The notes beneath the pieces were generated by a model, which was not told the origin of the DNA, did not search any database, and worked only from the letters and a program-made list of their open reading frames with translations. A stretch of DNA of 64,000 bases. Source: Paracoccus sp. MKU1 (GTDB lineage: Bacteria > Pseudomonadota > Alphaproteobacteria > Rhodobacterales > Rhodobacteraceae). Made by a program: the position numbers and the translations under genes. The stretch is from positions 274,972-338,971 of the forward strand of contig NZ_LLWQ01000193.1 of assembly GCF_001447385.1 (NCBI RefSeq), written 5' to 3'. This document shows, in pieces, positions 10,510 to 22,943 of the stretch (positions are counted from its first letter, which is position 1; each line of letters opens with the position of its first letter).

Positions 10510-11733
10510 ATGTTCCGCCTGACCCAATACATGCACCAGCTTCTGGACCCCTCGCCGCCGCGCCGCCGCAGCCGGCCGGATGCGGTCCGCCCGGTGGTGA
10601 TCTGGAACCTGACGCGCAGCTGCAACCTGAAATGCCGCCATTGCTATACCGTCTCGGCCGACCGGCCCTTTCCGGGCGAGCTGACGCATGAGCAGGCCAT
10701 GGCCGTGCTACGCGACCTGTCGGATTTCCGCATCCCGGCGCTGATCCTGTCGGGGGGCGAGCCGATGTCGCGCTTCGACTTCTGGGAACTGGCCGAGGAG
10801 GCGCGGCGGCTGGATTTCCGCCACCTGTCGCTGTCCACCAACGGCACCAGGATCGACGCCGGCAACGTGGACCGGCTGTCCGGGCTGGGCTTCGACTATG
10901 TCGGCATCTCGCTGGACGGGATCGGCGCGGTGAACGACTGGTTCCGCGGCGTCGAGGGCGCCTTCGACCAGGCGCTGGCCGGCGTGCGGGCCTGCAAGGC
11001 GCAGGGCGTCAAGGTGGGCCTGCGCTTCACCATCACCGAGGGCAACGCCCATCATCTGCCCGCCATGCTGGACCTGTGCCGCGACGAAGGCGTGGACAAG
11101 TTCTACCTGTCGCATCTGGTCTATGCCGGCCGCGGCGACAAGCACCGGGGCGAGGATACCGAACATGCCCGCACCCGCCGCGCCATGGACCTGCTGATCG
11201 CCCGCGCCTGGGAGGCGGTGGAAAAGGCCGAACCGCTGGAGGTCGTCACCGGCAACAACGATGCCGATGCGGTCTATTTCCTGCGTTGGGCCGAGACGCG
11301 CTTTCCGCCCGCCGCCGTCGCCCATCTGCGCGCGCATCTGGAGGCCTGGGGCGGCAATTCCTCGGGCCTCGGCGTCGGCAATATCGACCCGCAGGGCCGC
11401 GTCCATCCCGACACCTATTGGTCGGACTATACACTGGGCTCGGTCAAGGAACGGCCGTTCTCGGCGATCTGGACCGGGGACGACCCGATCCTGGCCACGC
11501 TGCGCACCCGGCCGCGGCCGCTGAAGGGGCGCTGCGGCGCCTGCGCCTATCAGGCGGTCTGCGGCGGCAATACCCGCATCCGGGCGCTGCAACTGACCGG
11601 CGATCCATGGGCCGAGGATCCGGCCTGCTATCTCTCGGGCACCGAGATCGGCGCAGAGGGCGCCGACCTGGACCGCCTTGCCGTCACGCCTTTCCGGGGA
11701 AAAAGCCATGATCCGGCCCATCGTTTCCTTTAG
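10510..11733 (+). CDS. nirJ: NirJ, radical SAM haem d1 synthase
   Basis: 407 residues. The radical SAM motif SCNLKCRHC (Cys38, Cys42, Cys45) binds the SAM cluster, and a C-terminal SPASM-like Cys set ([12 protein letters not shown] and a later Cys) binds a second cluster. It removes the propionate chains of didecarboxysirohaem to leave the two oxo groups of haem d1. AAAGG precedes the ATG. Its last 26 bases overlap nirN. Confidence 0.95.
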   Translation: MFRLTQYMHQLLDPSPPRRRSRPDAVRPVVIWNLTRSCNLKCRHCYTVSADRPFPGELTHEQAMAVLRDLSDFRIPALILSGGEPMSRFDFWELAEEARRLDFRHLSLSTNGTRIDAGNVDRLSGLGFDYVGISLDGIGAVNDWFRGVEGAFDQALAGVRACKAQGVKVGLRFTITEGNAHHLPAMLDLCRDEGVDKFYLSHLVYAGRGDKHRGEDTEHARTRRAMDLLIARAWEAVEKAEPLEVVTGNNDADAVYFLRWAETRFPPAAVAHLRAHLEAWGGNSSGLGVGNIDPQGRVHPDTYWSDYTLGSVKERPFSAIWTGDDPILATLRTRPRPLKGRCGACAYQAVCGGNTRIRALQLTGDPWAEDPACYLSGTEIGAEGADLDRLAVTPFRGKSHDPAHRFL

Positions 11734-13162
11734 CCTGCTGCTCGCCCTGCCGCTGATGGCCCATGCCGATCCGGCCGCCGACTATGCCGAGCATTGCGCC
11801 GCCTGCCACGGCGAGGACCGGCTGGGCGGCACCGGCCCGGCGCTGATCCCCGAGACGCTGGGACGCGTGAAGGGCATCGACGCGGTGATCGCCCAGGGCC
11901 GGGTCTCGACCCAGATGGAGGGCTTTGCCGACCGGCTGTCGCCCGAGGCCATCGCCGCGCTGGTGGATTATGTCACCGCGCCGCTGGACCACCGCCCGGA
12001 CTGGAGCGCCGCGCAGATCGCCGCCAGTCGCGAGATGAATGCCGACTACCGGCCGGCGGACAAGCCGGTCTTTGCCGCCGATCCGCTGAACATCACGCTG
12101 GTGGTGGAGACCGGTGACCATCACGTCAGCGTGCTGGACGGCGACACGTTCGAGATTCTGGACCGCTTCGCCACCCCCTTCGCCGTGCATGGCGGGCCGA
12201 AATTCAGCCCCGACGGGCGCTTCGTCTACATCATGTCGCGCGACGGCTGGGTGCAGAAATACGACATCTGGTCGCTGGCCGAGGTCGGCCGCATCCGCGC
12301 CGCACTGAACAGCCGCAACATCGCCATCAGCCCGGACGGCCAGCGCATCGCGGTGGCGAACTACCTGCCGGAAAGCCTGACCATCCTGGATTCCGACCTA
12401 AACCCGCTGCGGCTGATCGACACGCAGGTCGGCGGCACCCCCAGCCGGGTCAGCGCCGTCTATCAGGCGCCGCAGCGCCGCAGCTTCGTGCTGGCGCTGA
12501 AGGACGCGCCCGAGATCTGGGAGGTCGCGACCACCGACCTCTCCATTCGCCGCATCCCGATCGACGAGCCGCTGGACGATTTCTTCTTCTCGCCCGACTA
12601 TCGGCAGCTGATCGGCGCCAATCGCGACGGCGACAAGGGCGTGGTGATCGACCTGGACGACGGGCACAAGGTGGCGGAACTGCCGCTGCCCGGCATGCCG
12701 CATCTGGGCTCGGGCATCACCTGGGAACGGAACGGCCGCCGCGTCATGGCCACCCCGCATCTGGGCGAGGGCGTGCTTTCGGTCATCGACATGCAGGACT
12801 GGAGCCTGGTCAAGCAGATCAAGACCGACGGTCCCGGCTTTTTCCTGCGCGGCCATGCCACCAGCCCCTATGTCTGGGCGGACGTGTTCTTCGGCCCGCA
12901 CAGGGACGAGATGCACGTCATCGACAAGCAGACGCTGGAAATCGTCAAGACGCTCGCGCCCTTCCCGGGCCAGACCTTCGCCCATAGCGAATTCACCCGC
13001 GACGGCAGCCATGTCCTGGTTTCGCTGTGGGAGGACGAGGGCGCGGTCGTGGTCTATGATGCAAAGACGCTGGACGAGGTGAAACGGCTGCCGATGCGCA
13101 AGCCTTCGGGGAAATACAATGTCTGGAACAAGATCACCTTCGAGGACGGAACCAGCCACTGA
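11708..13162 (+). CDS. nirN: NirN, cytochrome c / d1-type dihydro-haem d1 dehydrogenase
   Basis: 484 residues, a NirS paralogue. Signal peptide 1-20, cytochrome c domain with CAACH (Cys30, Cys33, His34), then a d1-binding propeller. In other denitrifiers NirN makes the last double bond of haem d1 and hands the cofactor to NirS. The start is inside the nirJ 3' end, and a small membrane gene overlaps its own 3' end. Confidence 0.94.
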   Translation: MIRPIVSFSLLLALPLMAHADPAADYAEHCAACHGEDRLGGTGPALIPETLGRVKGIDAVIAQGRVSTQMEGFADRLSPEAIAALVDYVTAPLDHRPDWSAAQIAASREMNADYRPADKPVFAADPLNITLVVETGDHHVSVLDGDTFEILDRFATPFAVHGGPKFSPDGRFVYIMSRDGWVQKYDIWSLAEVGRIRAALNSRNIAISPDGQRIAVANYLPESLTILDSDLNPLRLIDTQVGGTPSRVSAVYQAPQRRSFVLALKDAPEIWEVATTDLSIRRIPIDEPLDDFFFSPDYRQLIGANRDGDKGVVIDLDDGHKVAELPLPGMPHLGSGITWERNGRRVMATPHLGEGVLSVIDMQDWSLVKQIKTDGPGFFLRGHATSPYVWADVFFGPHRDEMHVIDKQTLEIVKTLAPFPGQTFAHSEFTRDGSHVLVSLWEDEGAVVVYDAKTLDEVKRLPMRKPSGKYNVWNKITFEDGTSH

Positions 13163-13385
13163 CGGCTGGCCGGTCTGGAAACTGGCGCTGCTGTTCTATC
13201 CCTTCGCGGCGGCGGCGGTCTGGATCAACCTGTTCATGCTGTCGCTGCTGGCCAGCTGGGTCGGCTTGCCGGTGCTGGCGCCGATCCGGGCGGCCGGCGC
13301 CGCGCTGGTGCTGGGCGTGCCGGCCGCCTGGGCCTCGGGGCGCTGGATCCGCGGCCTGATGGATCGCGCCCGCCCGCGCGGCTGA
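13119..13385 (+). CDS. Small membrane protein at the end of the nir operon
   Basis: 88 residues; I do not recognise a named family. Two hydrophobic stretches (about residues 20-45 and 49-73) suggest two membrane helices, with an Arg-rich C-terminus (SGRWIRGLMDRARPRG). The only in-frame ATG overlaps nirN by 44 bases; the first 16 residues lie mostly in that overlap and may not be translated. Its position suggests co-transcription with nir genes. No terminator is obvious after it. Confidence 0.6.
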   Translation: MSGTRSPSRTEPATDGWPVWKLALLFYPFAAAAVWINLFMLSLLASWVGLPVLAPIRAAGAALVLGVPAAWASGRWIRGLMDRARPRG

Positions 13386-15763
<2,378 letters not shown>

Positions 15764-15828
15764 TCGATCCGGCCCCCGGACGGCGCCCGGCGACGCCGGT
15801 GCCGGGGGCGGTAGTGGTAACGAGTGCA

Positions 15829-15859
15829 CCCCTGGGGGCCACCCGCCCCCGGGGTTTTT
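15829..15859 (+). terminator. Intrinsic terminator after katG
   Basis: GC-rich hairpin (CCCC-t-GGGGGC, loop CACCC, GCCCCCGGGG) followed directly by TTTTT. It lies 65 bp after the katG stop and about 90 bp from the convergent priA end. Confidence 0.85.
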
Positions 15860-15950
15860 CCATCCGCAACCCATGCAAGCGGCCGGAAACGCCCGCCGGC
15901 ACAACAGCCGGACGATTGCCGGCGAAGCCGCGGCCATGCTCGGCGCGGGT

Positions 15951-18152
15951 TCAGAGAAAGCTTTGCGGGTCGATATCCACCGCCAGCCGCAGGTTGGTCG
16001 GCAGCTTCGGCGCCGCCGCCAGCCATTGCGCGATGGCGCCCTGCAAGGGGGCCTGGCGCGGCGCGCGGATCAGCATCCGCACCCGATAACGCGCGCGGAT
16101 GCGGGCGATGGGCGCGGGCGCCGGGCCGAACAGCTCGGCACCGATGCCGCGCAGCGGCTCGGCGCGGCGGGCCAGCTCGCGGGCGTAATCCTCGACCACC
16201 GGCTGGTCGGGATGCGACAGGATGATCCCGGCCAGCCGGCCAAAGGGCGGCATGCCCGCCGCCTGCCGCGCCGCCGCCTCGGCATCCCAGAACGCCTCGT
16301 CCTCGCCCGACAGGATGGCGCGGATCACCGGATGGTCGGGCTGGTAGGTCTGCAACAGCGCCAGCCCCCGCGCATCGCCGCCCTCGCGCCCGGCCCGGCC
16401 GGCGACCTGGCGCATCAGCTGGAAGCTGCGCTCGGCCGCGCGCAGGTCGGCGCCTTGCAGGCCCAGGTCGGCGTCGATCACCCCGACCAGCGTCAGGCGC
16501 GGGAAATTGTGGCCCTTGGCGACGATCTGCGTGCCGATGATGATGTCGGTGCCGCCGGCGCCGATCTCGGCGATCGCCTCCTTCAGCGCCCGGGCCGAGT
16601 GGAACAGGTCCGAGGACAGCACCGTCGCCTTCGCCTCGGGGAAGCGCTCGGCCACCTCCTCGGCCAGCCGTTCCACCCCCGGCCCGATGGCGGTCATCTT
16701 GCCCTCGACGCCGCAGGCGGGACAGGCGGTCGGAATCGGCTTGGTCGCGCCGCATTGATGGCAGACCAGGCGGTTCTGGAAGCGATGCTCGACCATGCGG
16801 GCGTCGCAATGGTCGCAGCCGATCTGCTGGCCGCAGGCCCGGCAGGCGGTGATCGGCGCATAGCCGCGCCGGTTCAAAAACAGCAGCGACTGCTCGCCGC
16901 GTTCCTTGCGCAGCGCGATTTCCGTGGCGAGCCGGGGGCTGATCCAGCGGCCCTTTTCCATCTCCTGCTGGCGCAGGTCGATGGTGCCCATCTCGGGCAG
17001 GTCCGCCGTGCCATAGCGGGCGCGCAGGTCGAGGCGGCGATATTTGCCCAAGCCCGCATTCACCCAGCTTTCGACCGAGGGCGTGGCCGAGGCCAGCACC
17101 ACCTGCGCCTGCTCGACGCTGGCACGCAGCACCGCCATGTCGCGGGCGCTGTAATAGACCGCATCCTCCTGCTTGTAGCTGGAATCGTGCTCCTCATCGA
17201 CGACGATCAGGCCTAGGTCGGCAAAGGGCAGGAACAGCGCCGAACGCGCGCCCACCACCAGCCCGACATGGTTTTGCGCCGCCATGGTCCACAACCGCCG
17301 GCGTTCGCTGCGGGTGATGCCGGAATGCCATTCCCCGGGCCGGGCGCCGAAGCGCGCCTCGACCCGGTCGAGGAACTCGGCCGAAAGCGCGATCTCGGGC
17401 AGCAGCACCAGCGCCTGCCGGCCCTGCCGCAGGCATTCCGCGACCGCCTCAAGGTAAACCTCGGTCTTGCCCGAGCCGGTGACGCCGCGCAGCAGCGTGG
17501 TGCCATAGCCGCGGCTCTTCAGCGCCGCGCGCAGGGTCTCGGCCGCCTCAAGCTGATCGGGGGCCAGCGGCTTGCCCGGCAGGCTCGGATCGAGCTTCGG
17601 ATAGGGCACGTCGCGCGGCGCCAGCACCTCGGCCAGCGTGCCGGCCTTGACCAGCCCCTGCACCACCGAGGCGCTGACCCCGGCCAGCTGCGCCAGCTCG
17701 CCCGGCGCGAAACCGGCACCGCCATGGTCCTCGATCACCCGCAGCACGGCGGCGCGGGCATCGGTCATGCGCACGGGCGGCGGTCCCGCGCGATGGATGA
17801 TGCGCCGGGCCGAGGGCGGCTGGTCCAGGTCCGGCGCCCGCGTTGCCATCCGCAGCAGCGAGGGCAGCGGCGTCAGCGTGTATTCGCCCATGCGGATCAG
17901 GAACTCGATCATGCCGGGCGCCAAGGGCGGCGCGTCGATCAGCCGCGCCACCGGCCGCAGCTTCGCCGCATCGAAATCGCCGATCCCCGACCCCCAGACC
18001 GCGCCCATCACCCGGCGCGGGCCCAGCGGCACCACGACCAGCTGGCCCAGCCGCACGCCGCCCTCGGGCGCAAGATAGTCGAGCACGCCGACCACCTCTT
18101 GCGTCAGCACCGCGATGCGCGCGCCATGGGGATAGAACAGCGGCGGGGACAT
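15951..18152 (-). CDS. priA: Primosomal helicase PriA
   Basis: 733 residues. A superfamily-2 DNA helicase that restarts stalled replication forks. N-terminal 3'-DNA-binding domain (1-110), Walker A GVTGSGKT (223-230), DEEH box (319-322), then a zinc-binding Cys set within the helicase (CRACGQQIGCDHC, CHQCG, CPACG) and motif GRAGR. It starts one base after the stop of a tiny upstream membrane ORF. Confidence 0.97.
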   Translation of the reverse strand: MSPPLFYPHGARIAVLTQEVVGVLDYLAPEGGVRLGQLVVVPLGPRRVMGAVWGSGIGDFDAAKLRPVARLIDAPPLAPGMIEFLIRMGEYTLTPLPSLLRMATRAPDLDQPPSARRIIHRAGPPPVRMTDARAAVLRVIEDHGGAGFAPGELAQLAGVSASVVQGLVKAGTLAEVLAPRDVPYPKLDPSLPGKPLAPDQLEAAETLRAALKSRGYGTTLLRGVTGSGKTEVYLEAVAECLRQGRQALVLLPEIALSAEFLDRVEARFGARPGEWHSGITRSERRRLWTMAAQNHVGLVVGARSALFLPFADLGLIVVDEEHDSSYKQEDAVYYSARDMAVLRASVEQAQVVLASATPSVESWVNAGLGKYRRLDLRARYGTADLPEMGTIDLRQQEMEKGRWISPRLATEIALRKERGEQSLLFLNRRGYAPITACRACGQQIGCDHCDARMVEHRFQNRLVCHQCGATKPIPTACPACGVEGKMTAIGPGVERLAEEVAERFPEAKATVLSSDLFHSARALKEAIAEIGAGGTDIIIGTQIVAKGHNFPRLTLVGVIDADLGLQGADLRAAERSFQLMRQVAGRAGREGGDARGLALLQTYQPDHPVIRAILSGEDEAFWDAEAAARQAAGMPPFGRLAGIILSHPDQPVVEDYARELARRAEPLRGIGAELFGPAPAPIARIRARYRVRMLIRAPRQAPLQGAIAQWLAAAPKLPTNLRLAVDIDPQSFL

Positions 18153-18153
18153 C

Positions 18154-18270
18154 TCAGGCCGGCAGCGCGGCCCAGCCGATCAGCAGCAGCACCGGCCAGT
18201 TGCCGACAAGCAGCGGCCCGGCCGCCAGGGCCGGCAACAGGTCAATGAGATCGGGCTGAAAGGCTTCCAC
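18154..18270 (-). CDS. Tiny putative membrane peptide upstream of priA
   Basis: 38 residues from GTG at 18270, preceded by GGAGA five bases upstream; an in-frame ATG at 18288 would give 44. The peptide has an acidic start (FQPDLIDLL) and one long hydrophobic run ending GWAALPA, like a single membrane helix. Its stop lies one base before the priA start, so the two may be translationally coupled. I do not recognise a family. Support is the ribosome site, codon use and coupling only. Confidence 0.4.
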   Translation of the reverse strand: MEAFQPDLIDLLPALAAGPLLVGNWPVLLLIGWAALPA

Positions 18271-18402
18271 GACATTCTCTCCGTGCATGAGGCCGGATAG
18301 TGGCATGTCGGCGCCATGCCCCGCAAGCCGCGCAGGCCGGACTTCACGCGCCGGCTGTTATGCGCTAAACCCACGGCAAAACCGCAAGAAGGGCTCCTCC
18401 AC

Positions 18403-19056
18403 ATGAAATTCTTTGTCGATACCGCCGACGTCGCCGCCATCCGCGAGCTCAACGACCTTGGCATGGTGGACGGCGTCACCACCAACCCTTCGCTGATCCT
18501 GAAATCCGGCCGCGACATCCTGGAAGTCACCAAGGAGATCTGCGACATCGTCGAGGGCCCGGTCAGCGCCGAAGTCGTCGCCCTGAAGGCCGAGGACATG
18601 ATCCGCGAGGGCGAGCACCTGGTGAAGATCGCCCCCAACATCACCGTCAAGGTGCCGCTGACCTGGGACGGGCTCAAGGCCTGCAAGGCGCTGTCCTCGC
18701 AGGGCCACAAGGTCAACGTGACGCTGTGCTTCTCGGCCGCGCAGGCGATCCTGGCCGCCAAGGCCGGCGCCACCTTCATCAGCCCCTTCATCGGCCGGCT
18801 CGACGACATCAATTTCGACGGCATGGAGCTGATCGCCCAGATCCGCGAGATCTATGACAATTACGACTTCCAGACCCAGATCCTGGCCGCCTCGATCCGC
18901 TCGGTGAACCACATCACCGATGCCGCCCGGATCGGCGCCGACGTGATCACCGCGCCGCCCGCCGTCATCAAGGCGATGGCGAATCACGTGCTGACCGACA
19001 AGGGGCTGGAGCAGTTCACCGCCGATTGGGCCAAGACCGGCCAGAAGATCGTCTGA
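18403..19056 (+). CDS. fsa: Transaldolase, small TalB/Fsa-like type
   Basis: 217 residues, the short transaldolase class (pentose-phosphate sugar transfer, or fructose-6-phosphate aldolase-like). Motifs are [34 protein letters not shown] with the Schiff-base Lys, and [10 protein letters not shown]. The start is the ATG that opens the conserved MKFFVDTA. It is followed, with a TGATG overlap, by a DUF484 gene. The exact substrate (transaldolase or Fsa) cannot be settled from sequence alone. Confidence 0.92.
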   Translation: MKFFVDTADVAAIRELNDLGMVDGVTTNPSLILKSGRDILEVTKEICDIVEGPVSAEVVALKAEDMIREGEHLVKIAPNITVKVPLTWDGLKACKALSSQGHKVNVTLCFSAAQAILAAKAGATFISPFIGRLDDINFDGMELIAQIREIYDNYDFQTQILAASIRSVNHITDAARIGADVITAPPAVIKAMANHVLTDKGLEQFTADWAKTGQKIV

Positions 19057-19766
19057 TGACCGAGCAGACCGCGGCCGAATTGACCGAGGACATCCGCGCC
19101 CGGCTGCTGGCGCAGCCCGAGCTGATCCTCTCCGACCGCGACCTGATGCGCGCGCTGATCGGCGCGCGCGAGGCCGAGGTGGGCGAGAACGTCATCGACA
19201 TCCGCGGCCGCGCCATGCAGGCGCTGGAGGCGCGGCTGGACCGGCTCGAGGCGGCGCATGAATCGGTGATCTCGGCCGCCTATGACAACCAGTCGGGGAT
19301 GAACACCATCCACCGCGCCGTGCTGTCGCTGCTGGAGCCGATGGATTTCGAGGAGTTCCTGGAAAACCTCGACATCGCCGTGGCGCCGATCCTGCGGGTC
19401 GAAACCCTGCGGCTGGTGATGGAATCGGGCGACGAGGTGCCCGAGCCGGAGAATGACGGCCCGCTGATGATCGCCCCCGCCGGCACCGTGGCCCGGCTGA
19501 TCTCGGGCGGGCGGCGGATGCCGCGCGGCGACGACATCGTGCTGCGCCGTGTGGCGGGCGAAACCCTGGCCTTCCATGGCGAGGCTCGCGCCCCGATCCG
19601 TTCCGAGGCGCTGCTGCCCATCGACCTCGGCCCCGGCCGCTTCCCGGCGCTGCTGCTGATGGGCTCGGCCGATCTCGGGCGCTTCACCCCGGCCCAGGGC
19701 ACGGATCTGCTGCGCTTCTTCGGCCAGGCGTTCCGGCTGGTGCTGATCTCCTGGCTCAGGAAATGA
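19056..19766 (+). CDS. DUF484 family protein
   Basis: 236 residues with the DUF484/GAF-like pattern: an N-terminal helical part (LLAQPELILSDRDLMRALI), a coiled region around residues 55-75, and a GAF-like C-part ending GQAFRLVLISWLRK. Its cellular function is unknown; homologues often sit next to xerC, as here (ATGA overlap). No signal peptide or membrane helix. Confidence 0.85.
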   Translation: MTEQTAAELTEDIRARLLAQPELILSDRDLMRALIGAREAEVGENVIDIRGRAMQALEARLDRLEAAHESVISAAYDNQSGMNTIHRAVLSLLEPMDFEEFLENLDIAVAPILRVETLRLVMESGDEVPEPENDGPLMIAPAGTVARLISGGRRMPRGDDIVLRRVAGETLAFHGEARAPIRSEALLPIDLGPGRFPALLLMGSADLGRFTPAQGTDLLRFFGQAFRLVLISWLRK

Positions 19767-20701
19767 CCGGCGGGGCCGAGCCATTGGCGCTGGCCCCGGC
19801 CATGGCCGACAATCTCGCGCGCTGGCTCGACAGCGAGCGCGCGGCGCGCGACCGGTCCGACCACACGATCCGCGCCTATCAGGCCGACCTGCTGGCCTTT
19901 CTCTCCTTCCTGGGCGGCTATCACGGCACGCCCGCCCTGCCCGCGACGCTGGCCGGGCTGACGCAGACCGACATGCGCGCCTTTGCCGCCGCCGAGCGCG
20001 GCCGCGGGCTTTCGGCCCGCTCGCTGGCCCGCAGGCTCTCGGCGACGCGCAGCTTCATCCGCTGGATGTCCGACCGGCACGGTTTCGACGCTTCGAAGGC
20101 GCTGGCCTCGCGCAGCCCGAAATACACCCGCTCGCTGCCCCGCCCGCTGGCGCCCGAACAGGCGCAGGAGGTGCTGGATATCGCCGGCAGCACCCATCCC
20201 GAGGCTTGGATCGCCGCCCGCGACGCGGCGGTGCTGACGCTGCTCTGGGGCTGCGGGCTGCGCATCTCCGAGGCGCTGGGGCTCGACGGCGCCGACTGGC
20301 CGCTGCGCGAGGCGCTGACCATCCGCGGCAAGGGCGGCAGGGAACGCCAGGTGCCGGTCCTGCCCATCGCGCGCGAGGCCATCGCCGATTATCTGCGGCT
20401 ATGCCCCTACCCGCTGGAGGCCAAGGCACCGCTGTTTCGCGGCGCCCGCGGCGGCCGGCTGAATCCGGCGCTGATCTCCGCCGCGATGCGCCAGGCGCGG
20501 CAGGTGCTGGGCCTGCCGCCGACCGCCACCCCGCATGCGCTGCGCCATTCCTTCGCCACGCATCTCCTGGCGGCGGGGGGCGATCTGCGCACGATCCAGG
20601 AACTCCTGGGCCATGCCAGCCTGTCCACGACCCAGGTCTATACCGGCGTGGACGACGCCCACCTGCTGGCCGTCTATCGCGCCGCCCATCCCCGCGCCTG
20701 A
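19763..20701 (+). CDS. xerC: Tyrosine recombinase XerC
   Basis: 312 residues. Resolves chromosome dimers with XerD at dif. N-terminal SAM-like DNA-binding domain (about 15-105). All catalytic residues are present: Arg167 (GCGLRISEAL), Lys190 (RGKGGRER), His258 and Arg261 (HALRHSFATH), His284 (LGHASLSTTQ) and nucleophile Tyr293 (VYTG). Overlaps the DUF484 stop by four bases. Housekeeping context rather than an integrase of a mobile element. Confidence 0.95.
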   Translation: MTGGAEPLALAPAMADNLARWLDSERAARDRSDHTIRAYQADLLAFLSFLGGYHGTPALPATLAGLTQTDMRAFAAAERGRGLSARSLARRLSATRSFIRWMSDRHGFDASKALASRSPKYTRSLPRPLAPEQAQEVLDIAGSTHPEAWIAARDAAVLTLLWGCGLRISEALGLDGADWPLREALTIRGKGGRERQVPVLPIAREAIADYLRLCPYPLEAKAPLFRGARGGRLNPALISAAMRQARQVLGLPPTATPHALRHSFATHLLAAGGDLRTIQELLGHASLSTTQVYTGVDDAHLLAVYRAAHPRA

Positions 20702-20704
20702 GCA

Positions 20705-20730
20705 CCTTCACCGTTTCCCAAATACTCATG
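20705..20730 (-). repeat. Intergenic repeat copy A
   Basis: Read on the minus strand it is GAGTATTTGGGAAACGGTGA, a member of the short-repeat family seen eight times here. It lies between xerC and the TSUP permease gene. A small GC hairpin (GCCGGCGCCGGC region, 20731-20745) adjoins its 5' side. Confidence 0.6.
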
Positions 20731-20845
20731 GCCGCCGGCGCCGGCGGCCAGCCTCCTCCGCGGCTCCTTCGTTGCCGAAATGCGCATCCGGCCGCACCAT
20801 GCGCATCGGCTTTACATTTCCTGCGCGGCATCCCAAAGGGGCGGC

Positions 20846-21604
20846 ATGTTCGAACTGTCCCTCGATCTCGTGCTCCTGCTGGCCGGCGCCGCCTTCGCGG
20901 CCGGCTTCGTCGATGCCATCGCCGGCGGGGGCGGGCTCATCACCGTGCCGGCGCTGCTGCTGGCCGGCCTGCCGCCCGCGCAGGCGCTGGCCACCAACAA
21001 GGTGCAGGGCGTCTTCGGCGCCGCCACGGCAGCGATCTCCTATGCCCGGAGCGGGCTGGTGGACCTGCGCGCGCAAATCGGCGCGGCGGCGGTGGCCTTT
21101 GCGGCCGGACTCTGCGGTGCGCTCCTGGTGACCTGGATCCCGGCGCAGGCGCTGCGCTACGGCCTGCCGCTGGTGCTGATCGGCATCGCCGTCTTCTTCG
21201 CGCTGAAGCCGGGGCTGGACGATACCGACCGCATGCGCCGCATCGCCCCGGCCGCCTTCACCGCCACGGTCGTGCCCGTCGTCGCCTTCTATGACGGGCT
21301 GGTCGGGCCGGGCACCGGATCGTTCTTCATGCTGGGCTTCGTCATGCTGGCGGGCTACGGCATCCTCAAGGCCACCGCGCATACGAAACTGCTGAACTTC
21401 GCCTCGAACCTGGGCGGGCTGGTCGCCTTCGCCGCGGTGGGCAAGCCGCTCTGGCTGGTCGGCGCCGTCATGGCCGTGGCGCAGATCGCCGGCGCCATGC
21501 TGGGCGCACGGCTGGCGATGCGGATCGGCGCAAGGGTCATCAAGCCGTTGCTGGTCGTGACCTCGTCCGCGCTGGCGCTGCGGCTGATCTGGCAATTGCT
21601 GTAG
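20846..21604 (+). CDS. TSUP (TauE/SafE) family membrane permease
   Basis: 252 residues with about eight hydrophobic helices. The family signatures are AAGFVDAIAGGGGLITVPALL near the N-terminus and its degenerate repeat FYDGLVGPGTGSFFMLGF in the second half. Family members export or import sulfite, sulfoacetate or related anions; the substrate here is unknown. The ATG at 20846 follows GGGG. Stands alone, facing the convergent asparaginase gene. Confidence 0.9.
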   Translation: MFELSLDLVLLLAGAAFAAGFVDAIAGGGGLITVPALLLAGLPPAQALATNKVQGVFGAATAAISYARSGLVDLRAQIGAAAVAFAAGLCGALLVTWIPAQALRYGLPLVLIGIAVFFALKPGLDDTDRMRRIAPAAFTATVVPVVAFYDGLVGPGTGSFFMLGFVMLAGYGILKATAHTKLLNFASNLGGLVAFAAVGKPLWLVGAVMAVAQIAGAMLGARLAMRIGARVIKPLLVVTSSALALRLIWQLL

Positions 21605-21805
21605 ACATGGGGGCTTTGCGCCCCCACGCCCGCCGGGCAAGCCCGACGGGCTTCCCCCGCAGGATATTTGGACACGAAAGAAGCCCGGCAAAAGCCATGC
21701 GCGGCGCCTGGTTTCTTTCGTGTCCCAATATCCTGGGGGAGCGCGGAACGCGCGGGGGCAAAGCCCCCGATCTTGCCGAGAGGGTACGATGCCACGGCAG
21801 GGGCA
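21605..21805. repeat. Inverted pair of long intergenic repeats between convergent genes (copies B and C)
   Basis: The 200-bp gap between the permease and asparaginase genes holds two units in opposite orientation. Each has a hairpin (GGGGGC-N5-GCCCCC at 21609-21625; GGGGGC-AAA-GCCCCC at 21754-21768) and an inner core: GGATATTTGGACACGAAAGA at 21662-21681 (copy B), and its near-complement at 21712-21735 (copy C). The whole gap can fold on itself and probably ends transcription from both sides. Confidence 0.65.
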
Positions 21806-22792
21806 TCAGCTCGGAAAACCCTCGGCGCGGCGCAATTCGCCTGTCGCCAGGCCGCGCCAGTTGCGCAAGGTCCCGGTCAGGTATTTCTGCACCACCGGGT
21901 GGCCTTCCTCCAGCAAGCCCAGATGCAGCATCAGCGCCGTGATCGCCGCCTCGGCGCCCCGGGTGCCGCCGTCCGAGATCTTCAGCGCAATGCCCAGCCC
22001 CCGCTCGGGAACGAGGCCGACAAAGACCGCCTCGGCCCCGGTCTTGACGGCGACGCGACCCCGCATCGCGCGCATCAGCTCGGTGCAGGCCCGCCCTTCG
22101 CCGGCGACCAGCTCGGGATGGGCCAGCATCGCCTCGACCAGCCGCCGCTGCGCCTGGCCGCGCGCCCCGGCGCCCGGCTGGGCGAAGCCGGCCATGGCAT
22201 GGGCCAGCCCCTCGACAGTGCAGGCGAAATTCGGCGCCGAGCAGCCGTCGACGCCCCAGCCGGCGGCGGTCTCGCCGGTCACCTCCTCGAAGGCTCGGCG
22301 CACGGCGCGCTGCACCGGATGGTCGATCTCGACATATTCCGGCCCGGCATTCATGTGCCGCTTGAGCGTCAGGAATCCGGCATGCTTGCCCGAGCAGTTG
22401 TTGTGGATCTGGCAGGGGCTTTCGTCCGAGCAGATCAGCCGCTTGTGCTCGGCCGGATCCCTCGGCAGATGCGCGCCGCAGCGCAAGTCGCCATCCTCGA
22501 GCCCCAGCGCGGACAGCCAGGCCGCGACCCGCTCGGTATGGATGCGGGCGCCGTTATGGCTGGCGCAGGCCAGGGCCAGATGCTCGCTCGTCAGCCCCGC
22601 CGCATCGGCCGCGCCGCTTTCGACCAGCGGCAGTGCCTGGATCATCTTGCAGGACGAGCGCGGATAGATCACCGCGCCGGGATTGCCCCAGGCCTCGACG
22701 ATGCCATTCGCATCCGCAATCACCACATGGCCCAGATGGCTGCTTTCGCGCATCCCGCCACGCCACAATTCGATAAGTCTGGCAGCGGTCAT
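21806..22792 (-). CDS. L-asparaginase, rhizobial type (asparaginase II family)
   Basis: 328 residues, of the Rhizobium etli AnsA type rather than the E. coli or plant types. Hydrolyses asparagine to aspartate and ammonia, probably in the cytoplasm. Family marks are RSSCKMIQALPLV with Ser and Lys candidates, HNNCSGKHAGFL, and GWGVDGCSAPNFA. The ATG at 22792 follows GAGGAAAAA; an in-frame upstream extension has no support. Convergent with the TSUP permease gene. Confidence 0.88.
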   Translation of the reverse strand: MTAARLIELWRGGMRESSHLGHVVIADANGIVEAWGNPGAVIYPRSSCKMIQALPLVESGAADAAGLTSEHLALACASHNGARIHTERVAAWLSALGLEDGDLRCGAHLPRDPAEHKRLICSDESPCQIHNNCSGKHAGFLTLKRHMNAGPEYVEIDHPVQRAVRRAFEEVTGETAAGWGVDGCSAPNFACTVEGLAHAMAGFAQPGAGARGQAQRRLVEAMLAHPELVAGEGRACTELMRAMRGRVAVKTGAEAVFVGLVPERGLGIALKISDGGTRGAEAAITALMLHLGLLEEGHPVVQKYLTGTLRNWRGLATGELRRAEGFPS

Positions 22793-22943
22793 GGCTGTTT
22801 TTCCTCTGACAATCGCGCGATTTTCCGCGAACGGGGGTTTTTCACGACTTCCTTTTCGCATTATCTTGCCGCCGGATGGTTGAAAACACCACCGTCATCG
22901 GCAACAAGCCGGATCGAACCGGACCATGGCAGGAGGCCAGAGC

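Noticed and set aside
19763..20701. Tyrosine recombinase as sign of an integrated element
   Set aside because: It is XerC in a conserved DUF484-xerC pair; no att repeats or phage genes nearby.
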